In this document: piece after piece, positions 6,156 through 14,032 of the stretch
Layout of the letters: every line of letters begins with the position of its first letter
Numbering within the stretch: the first letter of the stretch is position 1
Assembly: GCA_947463285.1 (NCBI GenBank)
Contig: CANHTV010000048.1
Coordinates: 1 to 14,032 of the forward strand
Length of the DNA stretch: 14,032 bases
Source: Verrucomicrobiaceae bacterium
Lineage (GTDB): Bacteria > Verrucomicrobiota > Verrucomicrobiia > Verrucomicrobiales > Verrucomicrobiaceae
Direction of reading: 5' to 3'
Notes under the pieces: model-generated
The model's input: the letters and a program-made list of their open reading frames with translations, nothing else
Database searches by the model: none
What the model was told of the DNA's origin: nothing
Translations under genes and position numbers: made by a program

Positions 6156-7277
6156 ATGAAAAAAATAGGCATTGGTATCATCGGTGGTGGCCTCATGGGC
6201 CGGGAAATGGCGAGCGCTTTTGCACGCTGGTGCGCTCTGACTGATGTCTCCGTGCAGCCTGAATTGGTGGCCGTGGCGGATCTTGTGGAGCCGGTCAGAG
6301 AATGGTTCCGCTGTATTCCGTCCTGTACTCAGCTCACGGCTGACTACCAGGAGCTGCTCGCCAATCCGGCGGTGGACGTGGTCTATGTCGCCGTGCCGCA
6401 CAACCTGCATGAAAAGCTCTACATTGATGTCTTGGAGGCGGGCAAAGACCTCTTTGCCGAGAAGCCTTTCGGCATGGACCTCGCTTCATCGAGGACCATC
6501 CTCGCCGCCTGTCAGCGCAGCGGTCGTTTTGTCCGCTGCTCCTCGGAGTTTCCTTTCTTTCCCGGCGCTCAGCGTGCCATCTCCGCAGCCAGCTCAGGAA
6601 AGATTGGCCGTGTTCTGGAGATCGTATCCGGCTTTCATCACAGCAGTGATCTGGATGCTACCAAGCCGGCGAACTGGAAGCGCTTTTCCCGCACCTGTGG
6701 CGAGATTGGTGTGCTCGGTGATCTTGGCATGCACGCTTGTCACATCCCGCTACGCCTCGGCTGGCGTCCCACGCATTTGTTTGCCCAGCTGCAAAAGGGC
6801 TACCCCGAGCGGCCTGATGGCAGGGGCGGCATGACCGCCTGTGATACCTGGGACAATGCGCAGCTGCACTGCTGGACCCAGATCCAGGGACAGGAGGTGC
6901 CGATGCGTCTGGAAATGAAGCGCCTCGCTCCAGGAGAAACGAACACCTGGTTCATCGAGTTACGCGGCACGGAGGGTGGCGTCCGTTATTCTACCAAGGA
7001 GCCCAAGACACTCTGGCTCTTTGAAGGCGGTAAGGAGCAATACTGGAAGCAGACCGACCTTGGCTTCGGCATGCCTTTCAAAGCCGTGACCGGTGGTATC
7101 TTTGAGCCCGGCTTTCCAGATATCATCCAGCAGATGTGGGCCGCGTATTTGATGGAGCGCGAGGGTGAGCTGGATGGGCGCTTTGGCTGCGCCACGCCTG
7201 AGGAGGCCGTGGCCACGCAGGAGATCTTCGCTGCCGCATTGGAAAGTCAAAAGACACGTCAGGTGGTATCGCTGTGA
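6156..7277 (+). CDS. Gfo/Idh/MocA-family NAD(P)-dependent oxidoreductase
   Basis: This 373-residue protein begins with a Rossmann dinucleotide site (IGIIGGGLMGREMA, residues 6-19). It has the family hallmark Glu102-Lys103-Pro104 (FAEKPFGMD) and the second-domain motif GDLGMHACHI (188-197), in which Asp189 and His193 sit at the catalytic positions; the residue often Asp in DxGxHxxD is His196. Family members oxidise or reduce sugars, inositols or related cyclic polyols at a hydroxyl carbon, using NAD(P). The C-terminal alpha/beta domain provides the substrate pocket, so the substrate cannot be named. The protein lacks a signal peptide and should be cytosolic. Its TGA overlaps the GTG of the ABC exporter gene (GTGA), so the two are translationally coupled. 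The ATG at 6156 starts directly at the Rossmann fold and has no evident Shine-Dalgarno. Family very sure; substrate unknown. Confidence 0.93.
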   Translation: MKKIGIGIIGGGLMGREMASAFARWCALTDVSVQPELVAVADLVEPVREWFRCIPSCTQLTADYQELLANPAVDVVYVAVPHNLHEKLYIDVLEAGKDLFAEKPFGMDLASSRTILAACQRSGRFVRCSSEFPFFPGAQRAISAASSGKIGRVLEIVSGFHHSSDLDATKPANWKRFSRTCGEIGVLGDLGMHACHIPLRLGWRPTHLFAQLQKGYPERPDGRGGMTACDTWDNAQLHCWTQIQGQEVPMRLEMKRLAPGETNTWFIELRGTEGGVRYSTKEPKTLWLFEGGKEQYWKQTDLGFGMPFKAVTGGIFEPGFPDIIQQMWAAYLMEREGELDGRFGCATPEEAVATQEIFAAALESQKTRQVVSL

Positions 7278-8992
7278 AAACCACTCTACGCGTCTTCGCT
7301 TATCTTCGTCGTTACCCGCTGATGGCCTCGGCACAGCTTTTCTGTGCCATTGCAGGGACCCTCATGGTCGTGGTTTTCCCCGCTGTGACCCGCGAGGTCC
7401 TGGACGTGGTCGTACCCCAGAAGCAGTGGGATCGGCTCACACCTCTGGCCTTCATGGCACTCGGGGCCTACTTCGCTCAGCATCTGTTTAATTCCCTGCG
7501 TATCATGCTGAACAACACCTTCGAGCAGAAGGTGATCTATGACCTGCGTAGCGATATTTATCAGCGCCTGCAAACACTGCCCCTGCGCTGGTTTGATAAC
7601 CGCCCCACGGGGGACATCATGACCACCGTCAGCGAGGATATTCCCTCCGTCGAGCGTGTGCTCATTGACGGTATCGAACAGGGCCTCGTGGCCGTGCTTC
7701 AGATCCTCGTCGTCGGTGTTTTCATGTTTCGGGCAGACGTAGAATTGGCGCTTTACGCCCTCATCCCCATCCCCTTTCTCGCCATTGGTGCCGCCAGCTA
7801 CACTGCCACCTCCCGTGATCGCCACCGCGCCGTGCGCAAGGCCAGCAGCGCCATGAACAGCCTCCTGCATGACAACGTCGCCGGGATGCGCCAGATCAAA
7901 GCCTACGCCATGGAGACCGAGGAGCTGGCCCGCTTTAACGGAGCCAGTGAGGCCCTGAAAAAAGCCACCCTCCACGTCATGCGCATCTGGGCCATCTACC
8001 GCCCAGGCATGCACTTCCTCAGCAGTGTCGGTATGGTGCTGGTGCTGTGGATCGGTGCTTACGCACTTAAGGATGGCCGCATCGCCGCCGGTGATCTCGC
8101 CGCCTTTCTCCTTCTGCTGAAGTTCTTCTACGACCCCATCGAAAGCCTGCATCAGCTCAATCAGATCATCCAGACCGGACGTGCCGCCGGTGAGCGAGTG
8201 TTTAACATCATCGACGCCGAGCCTGAAGCCGATACTGATGGCGGGCGAGATCTGCCCCCCGTCCTCGGTCACGTGCGCTATGAAAACGTCAGCTTCAGCT
8301 ATGGCAGCATCCCCACCGTACAGAAGATCGACCTCGAGGCACGGCCCGGTCAGACCATCGCTCTCGTCGGTCCCACCGGGGCAGGGAAGTCCACGCTCAT
8401 CAACCTGCTTACCCGCTTTTACGAATACAGTGACGGACTCATCACCATCGACGGCCTGCCCGTGCATGAGCTGAATAAAAACTCACTCCGCCAGCAGATC
8501 GGCTACGTCACCCAGGAGAGCTTCATGTTTAACGGCACCGTCCGCGAAAACCTTCGCATCGGCCGCCGAGATGCCAGTGATGAGCAGCTTTGGTCCGTGC
8601 TCACCAGCGCGAACGCCGTGGACTTTGTCAAACGCCTGCCTGACGGGCTCTCCACCCATGTCGGCGAGCGCGGCGTGAAGCTCAGTGTCGGCGAAAAACA
8701 GCGTTTAAGCATCGCTCGCGCCCTGCTGAGAAACCCGCCCATTCTCTTGCTGGATGAGGCCACCGCCAGTGTCGATACCGAGACCGAACGGCAGATCCAA
8801 GCCGCCTTGGATCGCCTCATGGAAGGCCGCACCAGCTTTGTCATCGCGCATCGGCTTAGTACCGTCCGTCATGCCGACCGCATCTACGTCCTGGAACAGG
8901 GCCAGATCACCGAGCAGGGTAACCACGACGAGCTCCTCGCCCGTGGCGGGCTCTATGCGAACCTTTGCAAAACCTCGCTGATCGAGCGCTAA
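7274..8992 (+). CDS. ABC exporter half-transporter (membrane and ATPase domains fused)
   Basis: This 572-residue protein has an exporter-type six-helix membrane domain at about residues 1-310 and an ATPase domain at about 330-572, the usual layout of MsbA/multidrug/lipid half-transporters that work as dimers. ATPase motifs are complete: Walker A GPTGAGKST (366-374), Q-loop Gln414 in YVTQES, signature LSVGEKQ (470-476, a variant of LSGGQ), Walker B ILLLDE (490-495, catalytic Glu495), D-loop ASVD and switch His526 in IAHRLST. The coupling segment LRWFDNRPTGDIMTTVSEDI (104-123) is also typical. It starts with GTG inside the stop of the oxidoreductase gene. A single half-transporter gene implies a homodimer. 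The substrate (lipid, peptide, glycan or drug) cannot be read from sequence; coupling with a sugar-type oxidoreductase suggests, weakly, a modified glycan or glycolipid. Confidence 0.94.
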   Translation: MKTTLRVFAYLRRYPLMASAQLFCAIAGTLMVVVFPAVTREVLDVVVPQKQWDRLTPLAFMALGAYFAQHLFNSLRIMLNNTFEQKVIYDLRSDIYQRLQTLPLRWFDNRPTGDIMTTVSEDIPSVERVLIDGIEQGLVAVLQILVVGVFMFRADVELALYALIPIPFLAIGAASYTATSRDRHRAVRKASSAMNSLLHDNVAGMRQIKAYAMETEELARFNGASEALKKATLHVMRIWAIYRPGMHFLSSVGMVLVLWIGAYALKDGRIAAGDLAAFLLLLKFFYDPIESLHQLNQIIQTGRAAGERVFNIIDAEPEADTDGGRDLPPVLGHVRYENVSFSYGSIPTVQKIDLEARPGQTIALVGPTGAGKSTLINLLTRFYEYSDGLITIDGLPVHELNKNSLRQQIGYVTQESFMFNGTVRENLRIGRRDASDEQLWSVLTSANAVDFVKRLPDGLSTHVGERGVKLSVGEKQRLSIARALLRNPPILLLDEATASVDTETERQIQAALDRLMEGRTSFVIAHRLSTVRHADRIYVLEQGQITEQGNHDELLARGGLYANLCKTSLIER

Positions 8993-9010
8993 ATAATACA
9001 AAGGGAATAG

Positions 9011-9052
9011 AGGGTTTGGTCTAAGCATTGTAAGTGCCACACCCTGCTTTTT
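9011..9052 (+). terminator. Possible terminator after the ABC exporter gene
   Basis: AGGGT-T-TGG (9011-9019) can pair with CCA-C-ACCCT (9037-9045): eight base pairs with one mismatch, a 17-base loop, then GC and five T at 9048-9052. It lies 19 bases after the exporter stop and just before the convergent DUF1501 stop. The stem is modest, so the call is tentative. Confidence 0.4.
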
Positions 9053-9059
9053 CATGAAG

Positions 9060-10484
9060 TCAGACCAGCATCTTCTCCACCAGTTCTCCATGGACGTTGG
9101 TTAGGCGCATATCGAGTCCTTGAAAGCGGACGGCGAGCTTGGTGTGATCAAAGCCAAGCTGGTGTTGCAGCGTGGCATGGAGATCATGCACATGCACCGG
9201 ATCTTCAGTGACGTTGAAGCCAAATTCATCGCTCTGTCCCAGGGTGAGGCCGGGTTTTAATCCGCCGCCAGCGAACCACATGGTGAAGGCATTCGGATGA
9301 TGATCACGCCCATCGCTGCCGCCTTGCACCATCGGCGTGCGGCCAAATTCGCCCCCCCAGATGACGATGGTGTCTTCCAGCAGGCCGCGCTGTTTCAGGT
9401 CGCGTACGAGCGCGGCGCAGGGTTGATCCGTGAGGCCACATTGTTGTTTCAAACCTCCGGTTAGACCTCCGTGATGATCCCAGGCCTCATGAAAGAGCTG
9501 TACAAAGCGAACACCGCTTTCGATGAGACGACGCGCTAGCAGGCAGTTGTTGGCAAATGATGCCTCGCCGGGTTTGGCACCATACATGTCGAGGATGTGC
9601 TGCGGCTCCTGGCTGATGTCCATAAGCTCAGGCGCGGTCTGCTGCATCCGATACGCCAGCTCGAAGCTGTTGATGCGTGAGGCAATCTCTGGATCACCGA
9701 CGATAGCGAGACGCTCTTCATTCAGCTGCTTTAAGGTGTCCAAAGTCTGCCGCTGAGTGGCATCACTGACTCCTTGAGGATTGTTTAGAAACAGAACTGG
9801 CTCTCCGCTGCTGCGGAACGGAACTCCCTGATAAACCGTAGGCAGGAAACCGCAGCCGAAGTTTGACATGCCCCCGCTGGGACCTTTCTGGCCGCTTTGC
9901 AAAACGACGTAACCTGGCAGGTCTTGGTTTTCCGTGCCGAGTCCGTAAAGCGTCCATGCGCCAAAGCTGGGGCGGCCAAAGATCTGGGAGCCCGTGCTCA
10001 TAAGGATCTGAGCGGGAGCATGATTGAAGGCGTCCGTCTTCATGGAGCGCACGATGGTCAGGTCATCGGCGATCTTGGCCGTGTGTGGTAGCAGTTCGCT
10101 GATCTCGGCTCCGCTCTGGCCGTGTTTGGCAAATTTGAATTTGGGGCCGAGCAGCTTGCTGTTGGGATTGATGAAGGCCGCGCGGTAGCCTTTCAAAAGA
10201 TCTCCGGGCGGTAGCTTGCCATCCCACTTGGCGAGCTCGGGCTTGTTATCAAACAACTCCAGATGGCTAGGAGCACCTCCCATGAAGAGGTAGATTACGC
10301 GCTTGGCTTTAGCTCCATAGTGAGGCTTTTTTACTACCAATGGACTGACTGGAGCAGGCGCTGCCTGGGCTCGCATGAGGTCCATGGCCGCCAGTGAGGC
10401 CATGCCGACGCCGCATTCTTTGAAGAACCAACGGCGTGAGCGATAGCGGGCGTATTCAGACTGAAGTTCGCGGGTGAGTGTCAT
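9060..10484 (-). CDS. DUF1501 family protein with Tat signal
   Basis: This 474-residue protein belongs to DUF1501, a sulfatase/alkaline-phosphatase-fold-like family abundant in Planctomycetes and Verrucomicrobia. A twin-arginine motif SRRWFFK (residues 16-22) followed by a mild hydrophobic stretch (ECGVGMASLAAMDLM) indicates export as a folded protein. Family landmarks are IYLFMGGAPSHLELFDNKP near 64-82, the histidine-rich HEAWDHHGG, IVIWGGEFGRTP and GRDHHPNAFTMWFAGGG in the last third; these His/Asp/Glu residues are plausible metal ligands. The reaction is unknown; DUF1501 genes usually accompany PSCyt1/DUF1549/DUF1553 genes, as here. It starts four bases after the stop of that gene and is the second gene of a minus-strand operon. 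It converges with the ABC exporter gene. Family sure, activity open. Confidence 0.93.
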   Translation of the reverse strand: MTLTRELQSEYARYRSRRWFFKECGVGMASLAAMDLMRAQAAPAPVSPLVVKKPHYGAKAKRVIYLFMGGAPSHLELFDNKPELAKWDGKLPPGDLLKGYRAAFINPNSKLLGPKFKFAKHGQSGAEISELLPHTAKIADDLTIVRSMKTDAFNHAPAQILMSTGSQIFGRPSFGAWTLYGLGTENQDLPGYVVLQSGQKGPSGGMSNFGCGFLPTVYQGVPFRSSGEPVLFLNNPQGVSDATQRQTLDTLKQLNEERLAIVGDPEIASRINSFELAYRMQQTAPELMDISQEPQHILDMYGAKPGEASFANNCLLARRLIESGVRFVQLFHEAWDHHGGLTGGLKQQCGLTDQPCAALVRDLKQRGLLEDTIVIWGGEFGRTPMVQGGSDGRDHHPNAFTMWFAGGGLKPGLTLGQSDEFGFNVTEDPVHVHDLHATLQHQLGFDHTKLAVRFQGLDMRLTNVHGELVEKMLV

Positions 10485-10488
10485 GGCG

Positions 10489-13422
10489 TTATTCTTTGGT
10501 GATGGTCTCGTCGAGGTTCAGCAAGACTCGGGCTAGTGTGACCATTGGCGCGATGGCGTCTGGCTTGGCTCTTTGCCGTTGTTGCTGAAGCAAGGCCAGC
10601 AACAGCGTTTGTTCCTTGCTGCTCGGTGTGCGGGACGTGCAGAGTTTGAAACCGTGGACGATGGCGGCGTGGTCGTCACCTTTGGCTGCCTCTGTCATGC
10701 GCTGGGCGAGGTGCTGGCTGGCTTCCATGCTCAGGGTTTCATTCAGCGTCATCAAAGCCTGTAGCGGCGTGTTGCTACGGGCGCGCTTGATGCAGGCGGA
10801 CTCGCCATTGGGGACATCAAAAGTAGCCAGGAAAGGATAAGGCGTGCTGCGTCTGCGAAAGACATAAACGCTGCGGCGATACTTCTGTGCATCGGCCTCG
10901 ACCTGCCAGGGGAAGGGGGCGTAACTGGCGGGTTTTTCAAACAGATGCGCGGGAGCTGGCGGCATAACGCCACGACCACCGATGGCAGGGTTTAACAGAC
11001 CGCTGACGGCGAGCTGGATATCGCGCACGATTTCTCCCTCCATCCTGAAACGAGGACCTCGGGCGAGGAGCCGGTTGTAGGGATCTTTCTCCAGCAGGGC
11101 AGGCGTCACCTTGCTGTCTTGCTGATAGGCTTCGCTGGTGACGATGAGTCGGTGAAGGTGCTTCAGCGACCAGCCATGATCCATGAACTCGCAGGCAAGC
11201 CAGTCGAGCAATTCAGGATGACTGGGCTTGGCTCCCTGGGTGCCGAAATCGTCTGCCGTCTCGACGAGGCCGGTGCCGAAATAGGACTGCCAGACACGAT
11301 TGACGATGGCTCGGGCCGTGGTTGGGGCCTCTCGGGAGACAAGCCAGCGGGCGAAGGTCAGCCGTGAACCATCGGCGTTCTTGGGCAGCGGATTCAGCAT
11401 GGCTGGCACACCCGCTTCCACGGTTTCCGCTGGCTTGAGGAAGTCTCCACGCTTCAGAACAGCGGTCATGCGGGGTTGCTCGCGGGCATCCAGCACGAGA
11501 GAGGTGGTGCCCTGAGGATGCTGTTTCCATAGGCTTTCGATCTCGTCGTTGATGGTCTTCCATTCCGCCACTTGGCTGCGATAGACCGTGAACTCGGCCT
11601 TCTTGCCATACAGCGGATCAGCCTTTACATCGGCAGCGTAACTGGCGCTGATGCGATAACGACCGAGGTTCATTGTTTGCAGGTCATCGCTGTTCCAGCC
11701 GCCGTGTTTCATGCTGAGGCCGACCGTGAGCTCATCCTCGGGTTTTACCTGAATCGGCTTTTCCAAAACGAACACGGCATTGCGTGGCACATTGCGACGA
11801 CCTGGGCCGGCGTTGATACCCCAGGCGGTTTTGTCATTGCCGTCAATGGCATAAGCGATTGGGCCAGTGACGCGCTTGTCTTTTTCAGCGTCCTTGTCTT
11901 TGGCGAAAGGAGCCAGTGGTGTGTTCTCGGGCTCGCCAAAGTCAGCCGTGGCCTTGATAAACTTCAGCGGCGTCATCTTGCCGTTGATCTTCATCTCAGC
12001 GGTGAATTCGGTCAGTGCTGCCGTCCCGATTTGGGAACGGCCTGGTCCATAAGCAGGCAGATTGGGGTCATTCATCAACTCCAGTCGGAAAGAGCTGAGC
12101 GTGGTGGGCTGTTTGAGATCGACGACAAACTTTACATGAGATCGTGTCGGTGCGTAACCCTGCGCCAAGATACTGCCATCAGGCTGCACGATGGCTTTTT
12201 CCCCACCTGATGGATCTTCGATGAATCGCACTACGGACCACTTCGGCTGTGGTTTTAGAGATTTCACCCAAGCTGCCGTGCGCAGCTGCCAGTCTGCGTT
12301 TTCATGTTTGAGCTTTGCCTCCAAGTCGGTGATTTGTTGGAGAATTTGCGATCGCTGCATCTGCTCGGACGCCGTGTAAACGACACGCCAAGGCTCGTTG
12401 TCGTTGTTCAGGAAGGCGAACATCTGGTAGTACTCCTCTTGGCTGATCGGGTCATACTTGTGGTTATGGCACTGTGTGCAGCCAATGGTTAGGCCGAGCA
12501 CGCTTTTGCCGATGGTGTCCATGCGATCAAACATCGCCTCCATGCGAAACTGCTCCGGGCTCACGCCGCCTTCCTCATTGATCATGGTGTTTCGCAGGAA
12601 GCCAGTGGCGACGATTTGATCCTGCGTGGCATTTGGCAGCAGGTCGCCGGCGATTTGCTCGATGATGAACTGATCATATGGCAGGTCGCGATTGAAGGCA
12701 TTGATCACCCAGTCGCGATAAAACCAGATGAAGCGCATGGGGTCTTTTTCATAGCCATTTGAGTCCGCATAATGCGCGGCATCCAGCCAGTAACGGCCCC
12801 ATCGCTCGCCGTGATGTTTGGAGGCGAGCAGCTTCTCAATGGTGGCTGGAAGATACGCCAAATTTGCCAGTTCTGCGGGCGGCGGCGGTAGGCCGATGAG
12901 GTCGAGATAAAGCCGACGGATCAAGGTTTCGTGCGAGGCTTTGGGGGCGGTTTTGAGGCCCTCTTTACGTAGACGATCTTGAATGAAGGCGTCTATGGGA
13001 TGTTTTGCGGCTTTGGGAACAGGTGGTTTTACAGGCGGCTTAAAGGCCCAGTGATCAGTCTTCACCTCCAGCTTCACACTGGCGCTGTCCGGCCATTCGG
13101 CACCTGCGTCTATCCAGGTTTTGATCGTTTTGATCTGCTGCGCGGTGAGGGGATTACCCTTGCGTGGCATCCGCATCTTAGGGTTCCGGCCCTCAATGGC
13201 GTGGACGAGCACCGACTCTGCGCTGTGGCCGACTTTGATAGCCAGACCGAAGTCGCCACCTTTCAGTGCGCTTGGTTTGTGATCAAGCCGCAGCGCAGCC
13301 TCCTGTTTGTTGGGGCCATGGCAGGTGTAGCAGCGTTCCTGAAGGATCGGCTGGACATCACGCACAAAATCCACGGCAGCCGCGAGTGGGGCCGCGAGAC
13401 TCAGGAAGATCAAAGGTTTCAT
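10489..13422 (-). CDS. PSCyt1-DUF1549-DUF1553 multidomain cytochrome protein
   Basis: This 977-residue exported protein starts with a short signal peptide (KPLIFLSLAAPLAAA). A cytochrome c-like PSCyt1 domain follows, with heme site CYTCH (Cys31, Cys34, His35) and a likely distal Met in KMRMPRKG. DUF1549 covers about 143-340 and holds a second CxxCH (CTQCHNHKYDPIS, Cys315-His319). A middle region of about 390-610 has carbohydrate-binding/discoidin-like features (HVKFVVDLKQPTTLSSFRLE, YAIDGNDKTAWG). DUF1553 follows at about 684-935 (FARWLVSRE, RVWQSYFGTGLVET, RARSNTPLQALMTLNE). Such proteins are periplasmic or cell-surface and common in Planctomycetes-Verrucomicrobia; roles in polymer degradation with electron transfer have been proposed but not proved. 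The codons read GTG ATG ATG from 13428; I choose the ATG at 13422, six bases after GAGG. The DUF1501 gene follows four bases downstream. Confidence 0.94.
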   Translation of the reverse strand: MKPLIFLSLAAPLAAAVDFVRDVQPILQERCYTCHGPNKQEAALRLDHKPSALKGGDFGLAIKVGHSAESVLVHAIEGRNPKMRMPRKGNPLTAQQIKTIKTWIDAGAEWPDSASVKLEVKTDHWAFKPPVKPPVPKAAKHPIDAFIQDRLRKEGLKTAPKASHETLIRRLYLDLIGLPPPPAELANLAYLPATIEKLLASKHHGERWGRYWLDAAHYADSNGYEKDPMRFIWFYRDWVINAFNRDLPYDQFIIEQIAGDLLPNATQDQIVATGFLRNTMINEEGGVSPEQFRMEAMFDRMDTIGKSVLGLTIGCTQCHNHKYDPISQEEYYQMFAFLNNDNEPWRVVYTASEQMQRSQILQQITDLEAKLKHENADWQLRTAAWVKSLKPQPKWSVVRFIEDPSGGEKAIVQPDGSILAQGYAPTRSHVKFVVDLKQPTTLSSFRLELMNDPNLPAYGPGRSQIGTAALTEFTAEMKINGKMTPLKFIKATADFGEPENTPLAPFAKDKDAEKDKRVTGPIAYAIDGNDKTAWGINAGPGRRNVPRNAVFVLEKPIQVKPEDELTVGLSMKHGGWNSDDLQTMNLGRYRISASYAADVKADPLYGKKAEFTVYRSQVAEWKTINDEIESLWKQHPQGTTSLVLDAREQPRMTAVLKRGDFLKPAETVEAGVPAMLNPLPKNADGSRLTFARWLVSREAPTTARAIVNRVWQSYFGTGLVETADDFGTQGAKPSHPELLDWLACEFMDHGWSLKHLHRLIVTSEAYQQDSKVTPALLEKDPYNRLLARGPRFRMEGEIVRDIQLAVSGLLNPAIGGRGVMPPAPAHLFEKPASYAPFPWQVEADAQKYRRSVYVFRRRSTPYPFLATFDVPNGESACIKRARSNTPLQALMTLNETLSMEASQHLAQRMTEAAKGDDHAAIVHGFKLCTSRTPSSKEQTLLLALLQQQRQRAKPDAIAPMVTLARVLLNLDETITKE

Positions 13423-13428
13423 CATCAC

Positions 13429-13432
13429 CCTC
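13429..13432 (-). promoter_or_regulatory. Ribosome binding site of the PSCyt1 gene
   Basis: On the minus strand GAGG (13432-13429) is followed directly by GTG ATG ATG. The GTG is adjacent to the site and the first ATG only three bases away. The second ATG (13422) has the usual six-base spacing, so it is the most likely start. Confidence 0.55.
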
Positions 13433-13595
13433 TATCTTACGCAGAAAAGCATGGATTCTCAGCCCTTCTTTCATGGAGTATCAAGGATGGAGGGAGTCGG
13501 TGCGAAAAGACTCTGCTGAGTCGATTGTCTGTATGGTAGTGGGGATAGTTCGCAGGAAGCTTTGTTCTTGATATTGAAGATTATGGCTTAAGTCT

Positions 13596-14032
13596 TTAAT
13601 TTCCATTTCCAAGCTCCTGATAGTAGCGTTTCACCAAATCGCGGAAAACGGGCGGCACGGGGTCGCGATCCACGGGTACCATGGGGTTTTGGGTGTCACG
13701 TTTGGCGAGTTCTTCGGCCACACGATCACGCAGTTCGACGAGCGGATGCAGGATGCGTGCCTGGAGATGATCGGCCTGCGGGGCCGCATCATTGCGTTCG
13801 TGGTCGATACGCATTTCGCGAGCGTTGTCGAGCACCTTGGCGGCTTCGTTGCGGAGTTCAGGTTGGTTCAAAAGTTCCTCCACATTGCGTAGGCGATCCG
13901 TCCATCGGTCGTAACCATCACCCGTGAAGGGGCGGTCATTAGCGACTTCCGCAACTTGATCGAAGAAGAAAGTTCCGCCTTCATCTCCACCACCTCCGCT
14001 GCCTCCAGCATTGTTGCCATCACGAACACCGG
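13596..14032 (-). CDS. C-terminal part of an unrecognised protein (runs off right edge)
   Basis: The frame is open from the right edge to a TAA at 13596-13598, giving 144 visible residues; the start lies outside the window. A glycine-rich linker (NNAGGSGGGGDEGG) precedes a compact, charged, helical C-terminal module with FFFDQVAEVANDRPF, YDRWTDRLRNVEELL, KVLDNAREMRIDHE and a final PVDRDPVPPVFRDLVKRYYQ. The ending resembles the C-terminus of large membrane proteins (DUF4175-like, often beside MoxR/BatA-type genes in Planctomycetes and Verrucomicrobia), but this is from memory and unproven. A GTG at 13883 lies in frame, yet the reading continues upstream with the same character, so it is not the true start. 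It is on the same strand as the PSCyt1 gene, 173 bases upstream of it, so a separate promoter is likely for the latter. Confidence 0.75.
   Translation of the reverse strand, partial: GVRDGNNAGGSGGGGDEGGTFFFDQVAEVANDRPFTGDGYDRWTDRLRNVEELLNQPELRNEAAKVLDNAREMRIDHERNDAAPQADHLQARILHPLVELRDRVAEELAKRDTQNPMVPVDRDPVPPVFRDLVKRYYQELGNGN

Noticed and set aside
6244..6834. A 196-codon open frame on the plus strand, out of frame within the oxidoreductase gene.
   Set aside because: Its Ser/Arg/Pro-rich product is a frame-shifted reading of a secure Gfo/Idh/MocA gene.
7286..8467. A 393-codon open frame on the minus strand.
   Set aside because: It lies opposite the membrane and ATPase regions of the ABC exporter, which has all family motifs. 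The antisense product is low-complexity (many Gly, His, Asp) with no domain; it is an antisense shadow.
11572..12210. A 212-codon open frame on the plus strand.
   Set aside because: It is antisense to the middle region of the PSCyt1-DUF1549-DUF1553 gene and shows no domain, signal or ribosome binding site.

Overview
The window looks like a chromosomal segment of a Verrucomicrobiota bacterium (Prosthecobacter/Verrucomicrobium-like), or less likely a planctomycete relative. The main evidence is the tandem pair of a cytochrome-type PSCyt1-DUF1549-DUF1553 protein and a Tat-exported DUF1501 protein, which is typical of the Planctomycetes-Verrucomicrobia group. A bactofilin, a LutBC-type locus and a free-standing PurQ fit this. 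No rRNA, tRNA, insertion sequence or CRISPR array was seen.

Layout. Positions 1-901 (minus strand) hold a bactofilin followed 16 nt later by a zinc-ribbon protein that runs off the left edge; a near-consensus promoter lies almost on top of the bactofilin start. Positions about 1151-2045 (plus) hold decayed remains of lutB and lutC, the iron-sulfur and partner subunits of an L-lactate oxidation complex, broken by frameshifts, in-frame stops and deletions. purQ (purine synthesis) follows at 2113-2820, then a membrane-anchored HlyD/MacA-type adaptor at 2916-4166. A sigma-54 activator of the NtrC type lies convergently at 4185-5636; its receiver domain has Glu where the phosphorylated Asp should be. 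Divergent from it is a tiny histidine-rich lipoprotein (5831-6061). A plus-strand two-gene unit follows: a Gfo/Idh/MocA oxidoreductase (6156-7277) whose stop overlaps the GTG start of a complete ABC exporter half-transporter (7274-8992). The right part, on the minus strand, is a two-gene operon for the DUF1549/DUF1553 cytochrome protein (10489-13422) and the DUF1501 protein (9060-10484), four bases apart. The window ends in the C-terminal 144 residues of an unrecognised acidic/arginine-rich protein (13596-14032).

These genes do not form one pathway. The functional units are: (i) bactofilin plus zinc-ribbon protein (cytoskeletal scaffold); (ii) a dying lactate-utilisation operon next to a housekeeping purine gene; (iii) an orphan adaptor, an orphan activator and a small lipoprotein; (iv) an oxidoreductase coupled to an exporter; (v) the exported PSCyt1/DUF1501 pair. 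No complete, clearly new system is visible. The strongest leads are the non-canonical receiver of the sigma-54 activator, the lutBC ghost, the almost leaderless bactofilin promoter and the oxidoreductase-exporter overlap.
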